In this document: positions 8,019 to 16,609 of the stretch, in pieces
How the letters are laid out: every line of letters begins with the position of its first letter
How positions within the stretch are numbered: the stretch's first letter is position 1
Source of the DNA: an uncultured Chloroflexota bacterium
Lineage (GTDB): Bacteria; Chloroflexota; UBA4733
Length of the DNA: 27,478 nt
Reading direction: 5' to 3'
Assembly: GCA_937967325.1 (NCBI GenBank)
Contig: CALBSQ010000115.1
Coordinates: 1 to 27,478, forward strand
The notes under the pieces: model-generated
The model's database searches: none
The model's input: the letters and a program-made list of their open reading frames with translations, nothing else
What the model was told of the DNA's origin: nothing
Translations under genes and position numbers: made by a program

Positions 8019-8726
8019 TCACGCGATTGGAGAGCTTGTTCGCGCCAGCCACACTGCGCTCCCCCAGACCCATGGCGCATAGAGCGCAAACGACAGGATG
8101 AGCGGCACGGACGCATGGGACGGATCGACTGCGAGCAGCACTGAGGCAATCCCGGATACCGACCACTCTGCCGCGCCGAGCCACGCCAGTGTCCGTGGAT
8201 AGGCACGTTTCCCAAACAGGGCCGGCAGGAGCAGCAGACCGGCGACGCTGTAAAGGCCGTAGGCAGCGACATCGGTCAAAAGGTGGCCGAGCTTGATCAG
8301 ATCCACCAGGGCCGTGTCCCCGGCAAGACGGGATGCGTCGTCGATCCGTCGGTGCAACGACACCGCACGAGGCACGACTGCCGCGTTGACGGCGATCCCG
8401 GCCAGATCCACCAGGGCCGCCGCGACCGCGACGCCGACTGCGAGGTCACGCCACTGGCGAGGACCGCCGAGGTGGCGTGACAGGGCGTAGAAGCTCCAGG
8501 CAAACGACGCCGTGACGACGCACCAGAACGCCCAACCGAGCTGCCAGCGACGTACGTGTACGGCAACCCACAGCGCTCTCGCCGCGAAGTCACTCCTCGT
8601 CACCAGGGGACCCGGCCCAAAAGAGAAGCCCGCCACCGTTGGAGCGAGCAACGTATTGACTGCGCCGGCCACGACCAACGCCAGGATGTCCAGTCTCCGG
8701 CCGCTCCACGCTTCACGAAGCGCCAC
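8019..8726 (-). CDS. Integral membrane protein of unknown function, about six helices
   Basis: The 235-residue product is strongly hydrophobic, with roughly six predicted membrane helices near residues 12-34, 60-83, 92-118, 141-171, 178-199 and 203-230. I recognise no transporter, enzyme or receptor motif. The GTG start at 8724-8726 lies inside the end of the upstream gene on the same strand, whose stop is at 8713-8715. The 14-base overlap points to translational coupling and shared function or assembly. Charged residues cluster in the loop with VPRAVSLHRRIDDASRLAGD between helices 3 and 4. The gene ends in a convergent gap with the LuxR regulator. A real gene is supported by length, overlap and consistent hydrophobic pattern; function is unknown. 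Confidence 0.7.
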   Translation of the reverse strand: MALREAWSGRRLDILALVVAGAVNTLLAPTVAGFSFGPGPLVTRSDFAARALWVAVHVRRWQLGWAFWCVVTASFAWSFYALSRHLGGPRQWRDLAVGVAVAAALVDLAGIAVNAAVVPRAVSLHRRIDDASRLAGDTALVDLIKLGHLLTDVAAYGLYSVAGLLLLPALFGKRAYPRTLAWLGAAEWSVSGIASVLLAVDPSHASVPLILSFALYAPWVWGSAVWLARTSSPIA

Positions 8727-9567
8727 GGATGAGTCCGGCCATGCGGGCGTATCTCGCGCGCCAAACCGCCACGCAACCTCCCGTCGTGGTCGCGAGCGCC
8801 AGCGTCAAGTACAGCGCGACGCTCCCCTGCGCCCCAACACGGATGTCGCCGCTATGGAAAAGCGGCAGCATCGCCAACAGCAATCCCGTGGGTATCGCCT
8901 GCCAGAAGATCGGCCAGGTGCGCCTCCAGTCGCCATCCCACAGCGCCCACCCATACGCCGCCGCCAGGCTGGTGAACCACACGCCAAGCATACGACCAAC
9001 CAACGGCGTCAGGTTCCACGGCCATAACATGCTCACCGCGGGAGGGCTCACAAACAGCGCCACACCGAGCAGCCCGGCAACTCCGAGCTCCAGCGCCGCC
9101 ACGACGCGCGCCGTAGATGGCAATGGCGATGCGCGGGAAGGAACGAAGTCCCTCCGGCGTTGCTGCTGCCACAGCACGTAGGGACTGGTGACAAACAAGA
9201 TGACGTACATGCTCAGCCAGTAGGCCAGGTGGTACCAGGGGTGCAGGAGAAACGGCCCGATGTTGAAGATCGTCACGAACGTGGCGGCGATAGAGAAGGT
9301 AGTGACCACGACGACGGTGATGCGCGCTTCTGCCCAGGTGGCGCGAGTGAAGCCCATCGCCACCAACAGTAGGGCATTGAAGTACATGACGCCGAGAAGC
9401 CGGGCGCTGATCGGCGGCTTGATGGTCCAGACGAACCAGTGCTGCGTCTGGGCCGGCGCCGTCATCAGAATGACGAAGGCCGGAACCGCATTGGCGAGCA
9501 GCACCAGGTACGTCAGTTTCACCCATGGCGACAGGCCGTGGCCCCACCAGAGCCGGATACGATGCAC
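8713..9567 (-). CDS. Integral membrane protein of unknown function, about eight helices
   Basis: The 284-residue product has about eight hydrophobic segments, near residues 15-36, 55-74, 82-105, 108-133, 152-175, 187-210, 217-235 and 247-268. A basic cytoplasmic-type loop (WQQQRRRDFVPSR) lies between the fourth and fifth. The pattern suggests two four-helix halves, but I see no sequence repeat proving duplication. No catalytic or transport signature is recognised. The GTG start at 9565-9567 is supported by GGAG (9574-9577 on this strand) 6 bases upstream. It lies 65 bases downstream of the inositol-monophosphatase-family gene and overlaps the next membrane protein by 14 bases, so the three are probably one minus-strand transcript. 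Confidence 0.72.
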   Translation of the reverse strand: MHRIRLWWGHGLSPWVKLTYLVLLANAVPAFVILMTAPAQTQHWFVWTIKPPISARLLGVMYFNALLLVAMGFTRATWAEARITVVVVTTFSIAATFVTIFNIGPFLLHPWYHLAYWLSMYVILFVTSPYVLWQQQRRRDFVPSRASPLPSTARVVAALELGVAGLLGVALFVSPPAVSMLWPWNLTPLVGRMLGVWFTSLAAAYGWALWDGDWRRTWPIFWQAIPTGLLLAMLPLFHSGDIRVGAQGSVALYLTLALATTTGGCVAVWRARYARMAGLIRGAS

Positions 9568-9632
9568 TCGTGGCTCCGAATCCTAGGACGGAACCTGGCG
9601 GCGGCCCCGCGGCCGTCGCTCACCTTACCGCG

Positions 9633-10412
9633 CTACCGAAGGGCGATCAGCATCTCGCCATGGATAGGCTGTCCATTGGCCGCGATCAGCGAACGACGCG
9701 CGGCGGTCCACGGCTGACCGGAAAAGTCGGTGACAATGCCCCCGGCCTCGCGAACGATCACGGCGCCGGCGGCGGCATCCCAGGGCGCCAGGGTCGCTTC
9801 CCAGAAGCCGTCGAAGCGACCGGCCGCGACGTAGGCGAGGTCCAGCGCCGCGGCGCCGTCGCGGCGCACCGCCTGCGTTGCCCGAACGAGCCTCCCGAAT
9901 CGCTCCAGCACGTCGTCGAGCGTGCTCCGGTCGTATGGGAAGCCGGTGACCAGGAGCGAATGTGCGAGGTCGGGTGTTGGTGACACGTGTATCGACTGCC
10001 CGTTCAGGTAGGCGCCACAACCGCGAATGGCGGTGAACAGCTCATCGCGGAAGGGGTCGTACACCACGCCAACCGCCAGCTCTCCCTCCATCTCGTAAGC
10101 GACCGAAACACAGGACATTGGGTAGCCGTGGGCAAAGTTGGTCGTGCCATCGAGCGGATCGATGATCCAGCGATGCGCCGGGTCGTCGCCACCGGTCGTT
10201 CCCTCCTCGGCCAGGATGCGATGGCTCGGGAAGCGGGATCGGATGGTCTCGACGATGATCTGCTCGGACGCCCGATCGTACTCCGTCACCAGATCGACTT
10301 CGCCCTTGTAGCCGACCGTCCGAACGTCCCTGATCTTGCCAATTCCCTCACGGAGCACGGCTCCGCCCTGGCGCGCCGCGTCGATGGCCAGCGCGAGCTC
10401 CGTATCGTGCAT
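9633..10412 (-). CDS. Inositol monophosphatase family protein (sugar/polyol phosphatase)
   Basis: The 259-residue length fits the family. Metal-dependent phosphatase motifs are all present: the EEG glutamate pair at 69-70, WIIDPLDGTTNFAHGYP with D85 and D88, and WDAAAGAVIVREAGG with D212. These residues bind the Mg2+ ions that activate water for hydrolysis of myo-inositol-1-phosphate or similar sugar phosphates such as histidinol phosphate or fructose-1,6-bisphosphate. Substrate cannot be decided from these motifs. The ATG at 10410-10412 has AAGGAG 4 bases upstream. The gene is divergent from rsmA, with 187 bases between start codons, and precedes the two membrane-protein genes. Its job may relate to the sugar-phosphate genes elsewhere in the window, but no direct linkage shows this. 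Confidence 0.9.
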   Translation of the reverse strand: MHDTELALAIDAARQGGAVLREGIGKIRDVRTVGYKGEVDLVTEYDRASEQIIVETIRSRFPSHRILAEEGTTGGDDPAHRWIIDPLDGTTNFAHGYPMSCVSVAYEMEGELAVGVVYDPFRDELFTAIRGCGAYLNGQSIHVSPTPDLAHSLLVTGFPYDRSTLDDVLERFGRLVRATQAVRRDGAAALDLAYVAAGRFDGFWEATLAPWDAAAGAVIVREAGGIVTDFSGQPWTAARRSLIAANGQPIHGEMLIALR

Positions 10413-10523
10413 GCGTCTCCTTTGCTGTCACGACCCGGCAGTGTACCGGCTGCCGCCGGCAAATGACCTGCCGGCGCAGGCATGATGGCGCGGCCTGCAC
10501 ACTGGATCCCGCCACCCCACCGG

Positions 10524-10529
10524 TATACT
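10524..10529 (+). promoter_or_regulatory. Possible -10 box for the rsmA-pth-mfd operon
   Basis: TATACT lies 71 bases before the rsmA start and matches TATAAT at five of six positions in an otherwise GC-rich gap. No convincing -35 hexamer is found 16-18 bases upstream, so this is only a candidate. Confidence 0.3.
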
Positions 10530-10599
10530 GTAGCGCTTGTCCCTCCGGGCCTCCGCGTGGTAAGCCTGTGGGACAAAAGGGAACTGGCGGGAACAGCGT

Positions 10600-11478
10600 A
10601 TGTACGAATCCGCGCGACGCATTACGCCGCGCGAGATGCAGGCCACGCTTCGGGAACATAACGTCCGTCCATCCAAGGCTTGGGGACAGAATTTTTTACT
10701 CGACTTGGAGGTCGTGCAGGAGTCACTGTCCGCGGGCCGGGTCGGGCGCGGCGACACGATTCTGGAGATCGGCCCAGGACCAGGTGTGCTGACATTGGAT
10801 CTGGTCCGCGCTGCCCTGCGTGTCGTCGCGGTCGAAGCCGACAAGGACATGATGCGGCTGCTGGCGCCGCTGCGCCGGGAACATCCGAATCTCGAGTTGG
10901 TCCAGGGTAACGTCATCGCGATGTCCCCGCGTGACCTGGTCGGCGACGGGCCGTACAAGGTCATCGCCAATATTCCCTACAACATCACGTCCACGGCGCT
11001 GCGTCACTTCCTGGAAGATGAGCACCCGCCGACGCTCATGGTGTTGCTGCTGCAGCGCGAGGTCGCCGAGCGCGTCTGCGCTGAGCCGGGCGACATGAGC
11101 CTGTTGTCGCTGAGCGTGCAGTTGTACGCCGACCCGGAGATACTCCGCTATGTGCCGGCGAGCAGTTTCTATCCGGCGCCGAAGGTGTCGTCGGCACTCG
11201 TGCGGTTTATGGTGCGCGATCGTCCGTTGCTGCCGCGGCGGCAGATTCTGAGCTTCTTTCGCCTGGCGCAGGCAGGCTTCAACGATCGCCGCAAGCAACT
11301 GCACAACGCGATGCGCATCAATCTGCGGCTGCCGCCGGACGCCGTATCGGTGCTGCTGGACTCGGCAGGTATCGACGGCCGACGCCGGGCTGAGACGCTA
11401 TCGATCGAAGAATGGGGCCGGCTCACTACGGCCGCGGAAGGCATCGACGGTGTGGTTGCTCCGGCTGCTCGGCCATAG
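10600..11478 (+). CDS. rsmA: 16S rRNA dimethyladenosine transferase (KsgA/RsmA)
   Basis: The 292-residue protein dimethylates two adjacent adenosines near the 3' end of 16S rRNA during small-subunit maturation, using S-adenosylmethionine. Visible are the family N-terminus RPSKAWGQNFLLD (23-35), the SAM-binding loop ILEIGPGPGVLTLDL (54-68), acidic E79 after the next strand, and the adenine-methylase motif NIPYNIT at 124-130. The C-terminal small domain contains FYPAPKVSSALVRF and a run ending FNDRRKQLHNAM, also typical. The ribosome binding site before ATG 10600 is weak (GGCGGGAA); a second in-frame ATG at 10636 would still keep the catalytic core. It is the first gene of an overlapping set with pth and mfd. 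Confidence 0.95.
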   Translation: MYESARRITPREMQATLREHNVRPSKAWGQNFLLDLEVVQESLSAGRVGRGDTILEIGPGPGVLTLDLVRAALRVVAVEADKDMMRLLAPLRREHPNLELVQGNVIAMSPRDLVGDGPYKVIANIPYNITSTALRHFLEDEHPPTLMVLLLQREVAERVCAEPGDMSLLSLSVQLYADPEILRYVPASSFYPAPKVSSALVRFMVRDRPLLPRRQILSFFRLAQAGFNDRRKQLHNAMRINLRLPPDAVSVLLDSAGIDGRRRAETLSIEEWGRLTTAAEGIDGVVAPAARP

Positions 11479-12157
11479 GAGGATGGCCGAGGGCGACGGC
11501 GATCGGTCGCCGCTGTACGTCGTGGCAGGGCTTGGCAATCCAGGCGCCGACTATGCCGACCACCGGCACAACGTCGGATTCATGACGGTGAATGAGTTGG
11601 CGCAACGTCATCACATTGCCGTGACGAAACGCCAAAAGCGGTCGTTCACCGGCGCCGGCGTGATCGGCGGGCGAGCCGTCTTGCTCGCCCAACCACAGAC
11701 GGGCATGAACGCCAGCGGCAGGAGCGTCCAACAACTGCGCGCGGCCTTCGCCGTGCCGCCGGAGCGAACCCTGGTGATCTTTGACGACCTCGATCTTCCG
11801 CTGGGTCGGGTGCGCATGCGCGCGCGCGGCAGCGCCGGCGGCCACCACGGGCTCGAGTCCATCATCGAGGTCACGGGCGCCTCCGACTATCCAAGGATCC
11901 GCGTCGGCATTGGCCGGCCGGCCTCGCGCGACGATGTCATCGATTATGTCCTGGCGCCATTTCATCGTGATGAGCGCGAGGCCGCCGACGATGCCGTTCG
12001 CCGCGCCGCCGACGCCGTCGAGCAGTGGCTGGCCGAGGGCATTGAGGCGGCGATGAGCGCCGCCAACGCCGGTAGCGAGCAGCGGCCGCGCGCTCCTGTG
12101 CAGACCGTTCGCCAGCGAACGGATGAGGGGGACCATGGCGCCGCTGACCATACCTGA
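11450..12157 (+). CDS. pth: Peptidyl-tRNA hydrolase
   Basis: Pth releases tRNA from peptidyl-tRNA dropped during translation. The sequence shows GLGNPGADYADHRHNVGF with the substrate-binding Asn and catalytic His, then FDDLDLPLG with the essential Asp, and GSAGGHHGLESII. The product is 235 residues, longer than the usual 190 or so, because of a short N-terminal lead and an Arg/Gln-rich C-terminal tail. Start choice is uncertain. GTG 11450, used here, has GGAAGG 8 bases upstream and overlaps rsmA by 29 bases. ATG 11483 has AGGAGG directly abutting it with no spacer, which is normally non-functional. The 3' end overlaps mfd by 23 bases. Confidence 0.9.
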   Translation: MWLLRLLGHRRMAEGDGDRSPLYVVAGLGNPGADYADHRHNVGFMTVNELAQRHHIAVTKRQKRSFTGAGVIGGRAVLLAQPQTGMNASGRSVQQLRAAFAVPPERTLVIFDDLDLPLGRVRMRARGSAGGHHGLESIIEVTGASDYPRIRVGIGRPASRDDVIDYVLAPFHRDEREAADDAVRRAADAVEQWLAEGIEAAMSAANAGSEQRPRAPVQTVRQRTDEGDHGAADHT

Positions 12158-15100
12158 TACATCGGCGGCCGCCGCGGCGATCCCCGCCGCTCTGGCGCGC
12201 TTCCTCGGCGATCGCTCCGTCGGGCAAGGCACGGTCGTTACCGGTGTGCTGGAAGCCGCGCGCTCCTTCGCCGTCGCGGTGATGGCCAGGCACGTTCAGG
12301 CTCCGCTCGTCGTCGTGCTCCCCGACACCCGCAGCGCCGGCCGCCTGGTTGAGGAGCTGCGCTCCTGGAATAGTACGGAACGTCCGGTTCTTCTTTTCCC
12401 GGAGCGCGACGCGCTCCCCTACGAGCGCCTTATCTCGGACGCTGTAGTCGCGGGACGCCGCGTCGGCTGCCTGGTTTCGCTGGCGCAAGGCGAGCACCCG
12501 TTGATCGTGACGACCGTTCGCGCGCTCAGCCAGGCGACGCTGACGCCGGAGACGCTTGCCGCGTCGGTACGCCGTTGGCGCCCCAACGACCGATTCCCGC
12601 TGCAGCAAACGTTGGCGTCATGGCTGCGGCTCGGCTACGAGCCGGCGGCGCTGGTGGAAGAGCCGGGCACATTTAGCAGGCGAGGCGGGGTGGTCGACCT
12701 CTACCCGGTGACGGCGGACAGTCCGTTTCGCATCGAGCTGTTCGGCGACGAGATCGAGACCATCCGTCGCTTCGACGCGGCGACGCAGCGCTCGCAAGAC
12801 GAAGTTGAGACGCTTCTGGTTGCGCCGGCCCGCGAGGCGGTACCCGACCGAGGACCAGCCGTCGTCGCGGAGCTACGCGACCTCTCGACCCGCCACTTGC
12901 GTGAGGACATTCGGGCGCGCTGGGAGGAGGATTTGGTAGCGCTGGAACAGGGTCAATCCGTCGACGGCATCGACTTCTTCGCCGCCTACCTCGGAGAGCA
13001 GCAGGGGCTGCTCGATCATGTGCCGCCGGCGTCCCTCGTTGTCCTGGTTGAGGCGATCGAGCTGGAAGCCTCGCTGCACGTGATCATCGAGCAAGGCGAG
13101 GAGCTGCGGGAGAGCGCCATCACCAATGGCGACGTACCGGCCGGTCTGCGCCGGCCGTATCTCACCTGGCGTGAGCTGCTTTCACCGCTGCAACGCCGCC
13201 GCGCGGTGCTGCTCGAAAGCGGCGCCACCCCAAACTGGACGCCCGGCGTGGCATCGGCGGCGCGCGAGCTACTCGCCAACGTGCCCGGCTTCCACGTGAG
13301 CCGCGAGGTAAGCGAGTTTTCCTTTTCCACTCCGCCTTCTTTTGCCGGCCGGTTCAAACCCATGGTCGAGCAGTTGGAACGCTGGCTGGTGGACGGTCGG
13401 CAAGTTGCCGTCGGTACGCCACAGGCCGAGCGAGTACAGGAGCTCCTGGACGGCTTTGGCGTGCCGGTCCGGCGCGCCGCCAACCTGGCCGGCGTCTGGC
13501 CCCCGGGCTACGTCACCATCGTGCAGGCCGGCCTGCACGATGGCTGGCAATACGATGCCCGGCCTGACGACGGCTCCGCGGCGCGGCTCATCCTGCTGAC
13601 CGACTACGAGCTGTTCGGTCAGCATGCCGAGCAGCGTCGCACCAGGCGTCCGGCGGTCGACCGCGCCTTCCTGGCCGAGCTGCAGCACGGCGACTTCGTG
13701 GTCCACGTCGACCACGGCGTGGGGCGCTTCGTGGGCATCGTCTCCCGCGACTACGGCGCCGGCAAGCGCGACTACGTCATGCTGGAGTACCAGGGCGCCG
13801 ACCGCCTCTACGTGCCGACCGACCAGCTCGATCGCGTCTCGCGTTACATTGGCGTGGGAGAGGGCCAGCCAGCGCTCAACCGCCTGGGCACTACCGAGTG
13901 GGCGCGGGCCAAGGCGCGCGCGCGCGAAGCTGCGCACGACATCGCCGAGGAGCTGATCAAGCTCTACGCCGTGCGCGCCTCGCGCAAGGGGTACGCCTTC
14001 GCACCAGACAACGAATGGCAGCGGGAGATGGAAGCGGCGTTCCCCTACGTGGAAACGCCCGACCAGCTCCAGGCAATCAATGAGGTCAAGGCCGACATGC
14101 AGGAGCCGCGCATCATGGACCGGCTGGTCTGCGGCGATGTTGGCTACGGCAAGACTGAGGTCGCCCTCCGCGCCGCCTTCAAGGCCGCCACCGACGGCAA
14201 ACAAGTCGCCCTGCTGGTACCGACCACGGTGCTGGCCGAGCAGCACTACCTGACCTTCACTCGACGCCTGGAAGCGTTCCCGGTCAAGGTCGAGCTGTTG
14301 AGCCGCTACCGCTCGGCCGCGGAGCAGAAAGAGGTCATCGCCGCCCTGGCCGAGGGGAAGGTCGACATCGTCATTGGCACCCACCGTCTCCTGCAGAAGG
14401 ATGTGATCTTCAAGGATCTGGGACTGCTGATCGTGGACGAGGAGCAGCGCTTCGGCGTTTCGCACAAGGAACGGCTCAAGCAGTTGCGCCAGGAGGTGGA
14501 CGTGCTGACGCTGTCGGCGACGCCGATCCCGCGCACGCTGCACATGTCCCTGACCGGCGTTCGCGACATGTCGATCATCGACACCCCGCCGGAGGAGCGC
14601 CTGCCGGTCAAGACCTACATCGCTCAAGAAGATGACCGGCTGATTCGGACCGCGGTGCTCCGTGAGTTCGAGCGGAATGGCCAGGTCTACTTCGTCCACA
14701 ACCGCGTCCAGACCATTGGGGCCGTGGCTGAGCGCCTGGCCAAGCTGATCCCCGAAGCCAAGATCGCTGTTGGCCACGGCCAGATGCCCCCCGAGCGTCT
14801 GGAGCGGGTGATGGTGGATTTCGCGGACGGCAAGTCCAACTTGCTGCTCTGCACTACCATCATCGAGAGCGGGCTCGACATCTCCAACGTCAACACGATC
14901 ATCATTCACCGCGCCACTCAGCTTGGGCTCGCCCAGCTCTACCAGTTGCGCGGGCGGGTCGGTCGCAGCAACCGTCGCGCCTATGCCTATTTGCTGTACG
15001 GCAAGGAGCAGCAACTGCCGCCGCTGGCGGAGAAGCGGCTGCGAGCCGTCTTCGAGGCATCGGAGCTGGGCGCCGGCTTCAAGATCGCCATGAAGGATTT

Positions 15101-15653
15101 GGAGATTCGGGGCGCCGGGAATCTGCTCGGCGCCGAACAGCACGGTCAGGTAGGCGCGGTGGGCTTCGATCTGTACACGCGCCTGCTCGCCGAGGAGATC
15201 GACAAGCTACGCGGCCAGCCCGAGCAGACCGTGCCGCAGGTAACCGTCGACCTGCCCATCGGCGCCATGTTGCCGGACAGCTACATTGGCGATCAGGCGG
15301 TGAAAATCGACCTCTACCGACGGCTGGCGGCCATCGTGACCGTCGACGAAGCGGCGGCGGCGAAACAGGAACTGACAGACCGCTTTGGTGAGCCGCCGGA
15401 GCCGGCCGAGCACCTGCTGATGATTGTCGAGCTGAAGGCGATTGCTATTGAACGAGGCATACCGAGCATTACCGTCATGGAAGGCGATCTGGTGGTGCGA
15501 TTCCCGCCGAACCATCAGGTCGCGCGCTCCGCGCTCTACCGTGCCTACGGACAGGCCATACGGATCACCCCGAATCAGCTCCGCTTGCCTGTAGCCAAAC
15601 TTGGCGATGATTGGCCGGGCAAGATCAAGGGGTTACTCGCGCTCCTGAATTGA
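12135..15653 (+). CDS. mfd: Transcription-repair coupling factor
   Basis: The 1172-residue product has the full Mfd layout: UvrB-homologous N-terminal domains (FPERDALPYERL, SRRGGVVDLYPV), the RNA-polymerase-interacting domain beginning HGDFVVHVDHGVGRFVGI, a superfamily 2 helicase/translocase with Walker A GDVGYGKT at 667-674 and DEEQ at 768-771, LSATPIPRTL, RGRVGRSNRRAYAYL, and the C-terminal autoinhibitory TRCF domain. It displaces stalled RNA polymerase and recruits UvrA to the lesion. The start is ATG 12135, preceded by AGGGGG at 12126-12131; an in-frame ATG at 12123 lacks such a site. It overlaps the pth end by 23 bases. Its TGA stop directly abuts the stop codon of the convergent regulator. 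Confidence 0.96.
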   Translation: MAPLTIPDTSAAAAAIPAALARFLGDRSVGQGTVVTGVLEAARSFAVAVMARHVQAPLVVVLPDTRSAGRLVEELRSWNSTERPVLLFPERDALPYERLISDAVVAGRRVGCLVSLAQGEHPLIVTTVRALSQATLTPETLAASVRRWRPNDRFPLQQTLASWLRLGYEPAALVEEPGTFSRRGGVVDLYPVTADSPFRIELFGDEIETIRRFDAATQRSQDEVETLLVAPAREAVPDRGPAVVAELRDLSTRHLREDIRARWEEDLVALEQGQSVDGIDFFAAYLGEQQGLLDHVPPASLVVLVEAIELEASLHVIIEQGEELRESAITNGDVPAGLRRPYLTWRELLSPLQRRRAVLLESGATPNWTPGVASAARELLANVPGFHVSREVSEFSFSTPPSFAGRFKPMVEQLERWLVDGRQVAVGTPQAERVQELLDGFGVPVRRAANLAGVWPPGYVTIVQAGLHDGWQYDARPDDGSAARLILLTDYELFGQHAEQRRTRRPAVDRAFLAELQHGDFVVHVDHGVGRFVGIVSRDYGAGKRDYVMLEYQGADRLYVPTDQLDRVSRYIGVGEGQPALNRLGTTEWARAKARAREAAHDIAEELIKLYAVRASRKGYAFAPDNEWQREMEAAFPYVETPDQLQAINEVKADMQEPRIMDRLVCGDVGYGKTEVALRAAFKAATDGKQVALLVPTTVLAEQHYLTFTRRLEAFPVKVELLSRYRSAAEQKEVIAALAEGKVDIVIGTHRLLQKDVIFKDLGLLIVDEEQRFGVSHKERLKQLRQEVDVLTLSATPIPRTLHMSLTGVRDMSIIDTPPEERLPVKTYIAQEDDRLIRTAVLREFERNGQVYFVHNRVQTIGAVAERLAKLIPEAKIAVGHGQMPPERLERVMVDFADGKSNLLLCTTIIESGLDISNVNTIIIHRATQLGLAQLYQLRGRVGRSNRRAYAYLLYGKEQQLPPLAEKRLRAVFEASELGAGFKIAMKDLEIRGAGNLLGAEQHGQVGAVGFDLYTRLLAEEIDKLRGQPEQTVPQVTVDLPIGAMLPDSYIGDQAVKIDLYRRLAAIVTVDEAAAAKQELTDRFGEPPEPAEHLLMIVELKAIAIERGIPSITVMEGDLVVRFPPNHQVARSALYRAYGQAIRITPNQLRLPVAKLGDDWPGKIKGLLALLN

Positions 15654-16358
15654 CTACGAAGAGTCCTTGGTGCTGGCCAGGTCCAGATCGAGGAGCACGT
15701 TGCCCGGGCCCATCTCTCGGACCGCGTAGTGATCCGATGAGCCCAGCCGGCGAATCACTGCAGTCAGACGCTCGGCGGCCTGGACGATCTCCCTGGCGTA
15801 GGCGCGGACATCGTCCGGATCGACGTGCTCATCGGCCAGCAGCGCAGCGTAGCCTCGGATGCAGCTCAGGGGTTGATGGACTTCGTGGGGCAGGCTGCGT
15901 CCGATAATTCGCAATGCCTCGAGCCGGGCCTGCTCGGCGGCACGCTCGGCTTCCTCGGCCCGCGCCTGCCGCTCCGATTGACGCCGGCCTACCGCCCTGC
16001 GCGCTGCCGCGGTGACTCGTTTCAGGGAACAGGGCTTACGCAGATATCCGTCCACGCCAAGGTCGGCCGCGGCGACTGCGCTGCCTGCTGTCTCCCAGCC
16101 GGTCATGACCAGCACCGGGAGTGTGGCGTCGGTCTCGCGAGCGAGCGCGATCAGCGCCAGCCCGTCCATTTCCGGCAGTCCCAGATCGGCCACCAGCAGG
16201 TCGGCCGGCGTCTCTCGCAGCGATGCCAGTACTTCTGGGGCCGTGCCAAAGGCGCGGACGTGACAACCTTCGGCCACTAACGCGCGCTGAACGACACTCC
16301 GCAGCGCCTCATCGTCGTCGACGATTACGACCGACGCGTCTTGCAACCCGCCATCCAT
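15654..16358 (-). CDS. Receiver domain fused to a histidine-kinase DHp domain, lacking the ATPase domain
   Basis: This 234-residue protein begins with a CheY-like receiver: acidic cluster D14-D16, phosphoacceptor D58 in LLVADLGLPEMDG, T86 in VMTGW, and K108 in LRKP. A charged Ala/Glu/Arg-rich coiled-coil linker spans about 124-147. It is followed by a HisKA-like helix pair with H158 in SLPHEVHQPLSCIRGYAALL and a second helix ending about 205. The remaining 30 residues contain no N, G1 or G2 ATP-binding boxes, so there is no kinase catalytic domain. Such a protein could act as a phosphorelay or phosphotransfer partner of a separate kinase, or as a dimerising response regulator without DNA-binding output. 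ATG 16356-16358 has only a weak upstream GGGG. No partner kinase is in the window. Confidence 0.8.
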   Translation of the reverse strand: MDGGLQDASVVIVDDDEALRSVVQRALVAEGCHVRAFGTAPEVLASLRETPADLLVADLGLPEMDGLALIALARETDATLPVLVMTGWETAGSAVAAADLGVDGYLRKPCSLKRVTAAARRAVGRRQSERQARAEEAERAAEQARLEALRIIGRSLPHEVHQPLSCIRGYAALLADEHVDPDDVRAYAREIVQAAERLTAVIRRLGSSDHYAVREMGPGNVLLDLDLASTKDSS

Positions 16359-16392
16359 CCAAAACGATCCCCACGGCCATTATCCTGGGTCA

Positions 16393-16418
16393 CTATGTAT
16401 TATGCCCTAAGTATTATG
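16393..16418. promoter_or_regulatory. Tandem 12-bp direct repeat, possible operator
   Basis: CTATGTATTATG (16393-16404) and CTAAGTATTATG (16407-16418) differ by one base and are separated by CC, giving a 14-bp period. They lie 35-60 bases upstream of the minus-strand receiver/DHp start codon in an AT-rich island, where a promoter would be expected. Read on the minus strand, each copy includes CATAAT, close to a -10 hexamer. A regulator-binding site is inferred, not shown. Confidence 0.5.
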
Positions 16419-16609
16419 AATGTTTGCTAGCAACGACGCACGTCCGGCAATGTCTCAGCAGAGATGGGTGAAAATCGCATGACCACATCGATCGGTCCCT
16501 CCCGATTGCAAGTCCTGGCGCGATTGACTTGCCGACCGGAGCTCCCGTGCCCATCGTCGTCCTTGCCGGCTGATGAAGCTTCCGCACGGCATTCTGGCGT
16601 TTCCGGCGG

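Noticed and set aside
13269..15143. Long open frame of 624 codons on the minus strand
   Set aside because: It lies wholly inside mfd, which has full-length family motifs on the plus strand. Long antisense frames are expected at this GC content.
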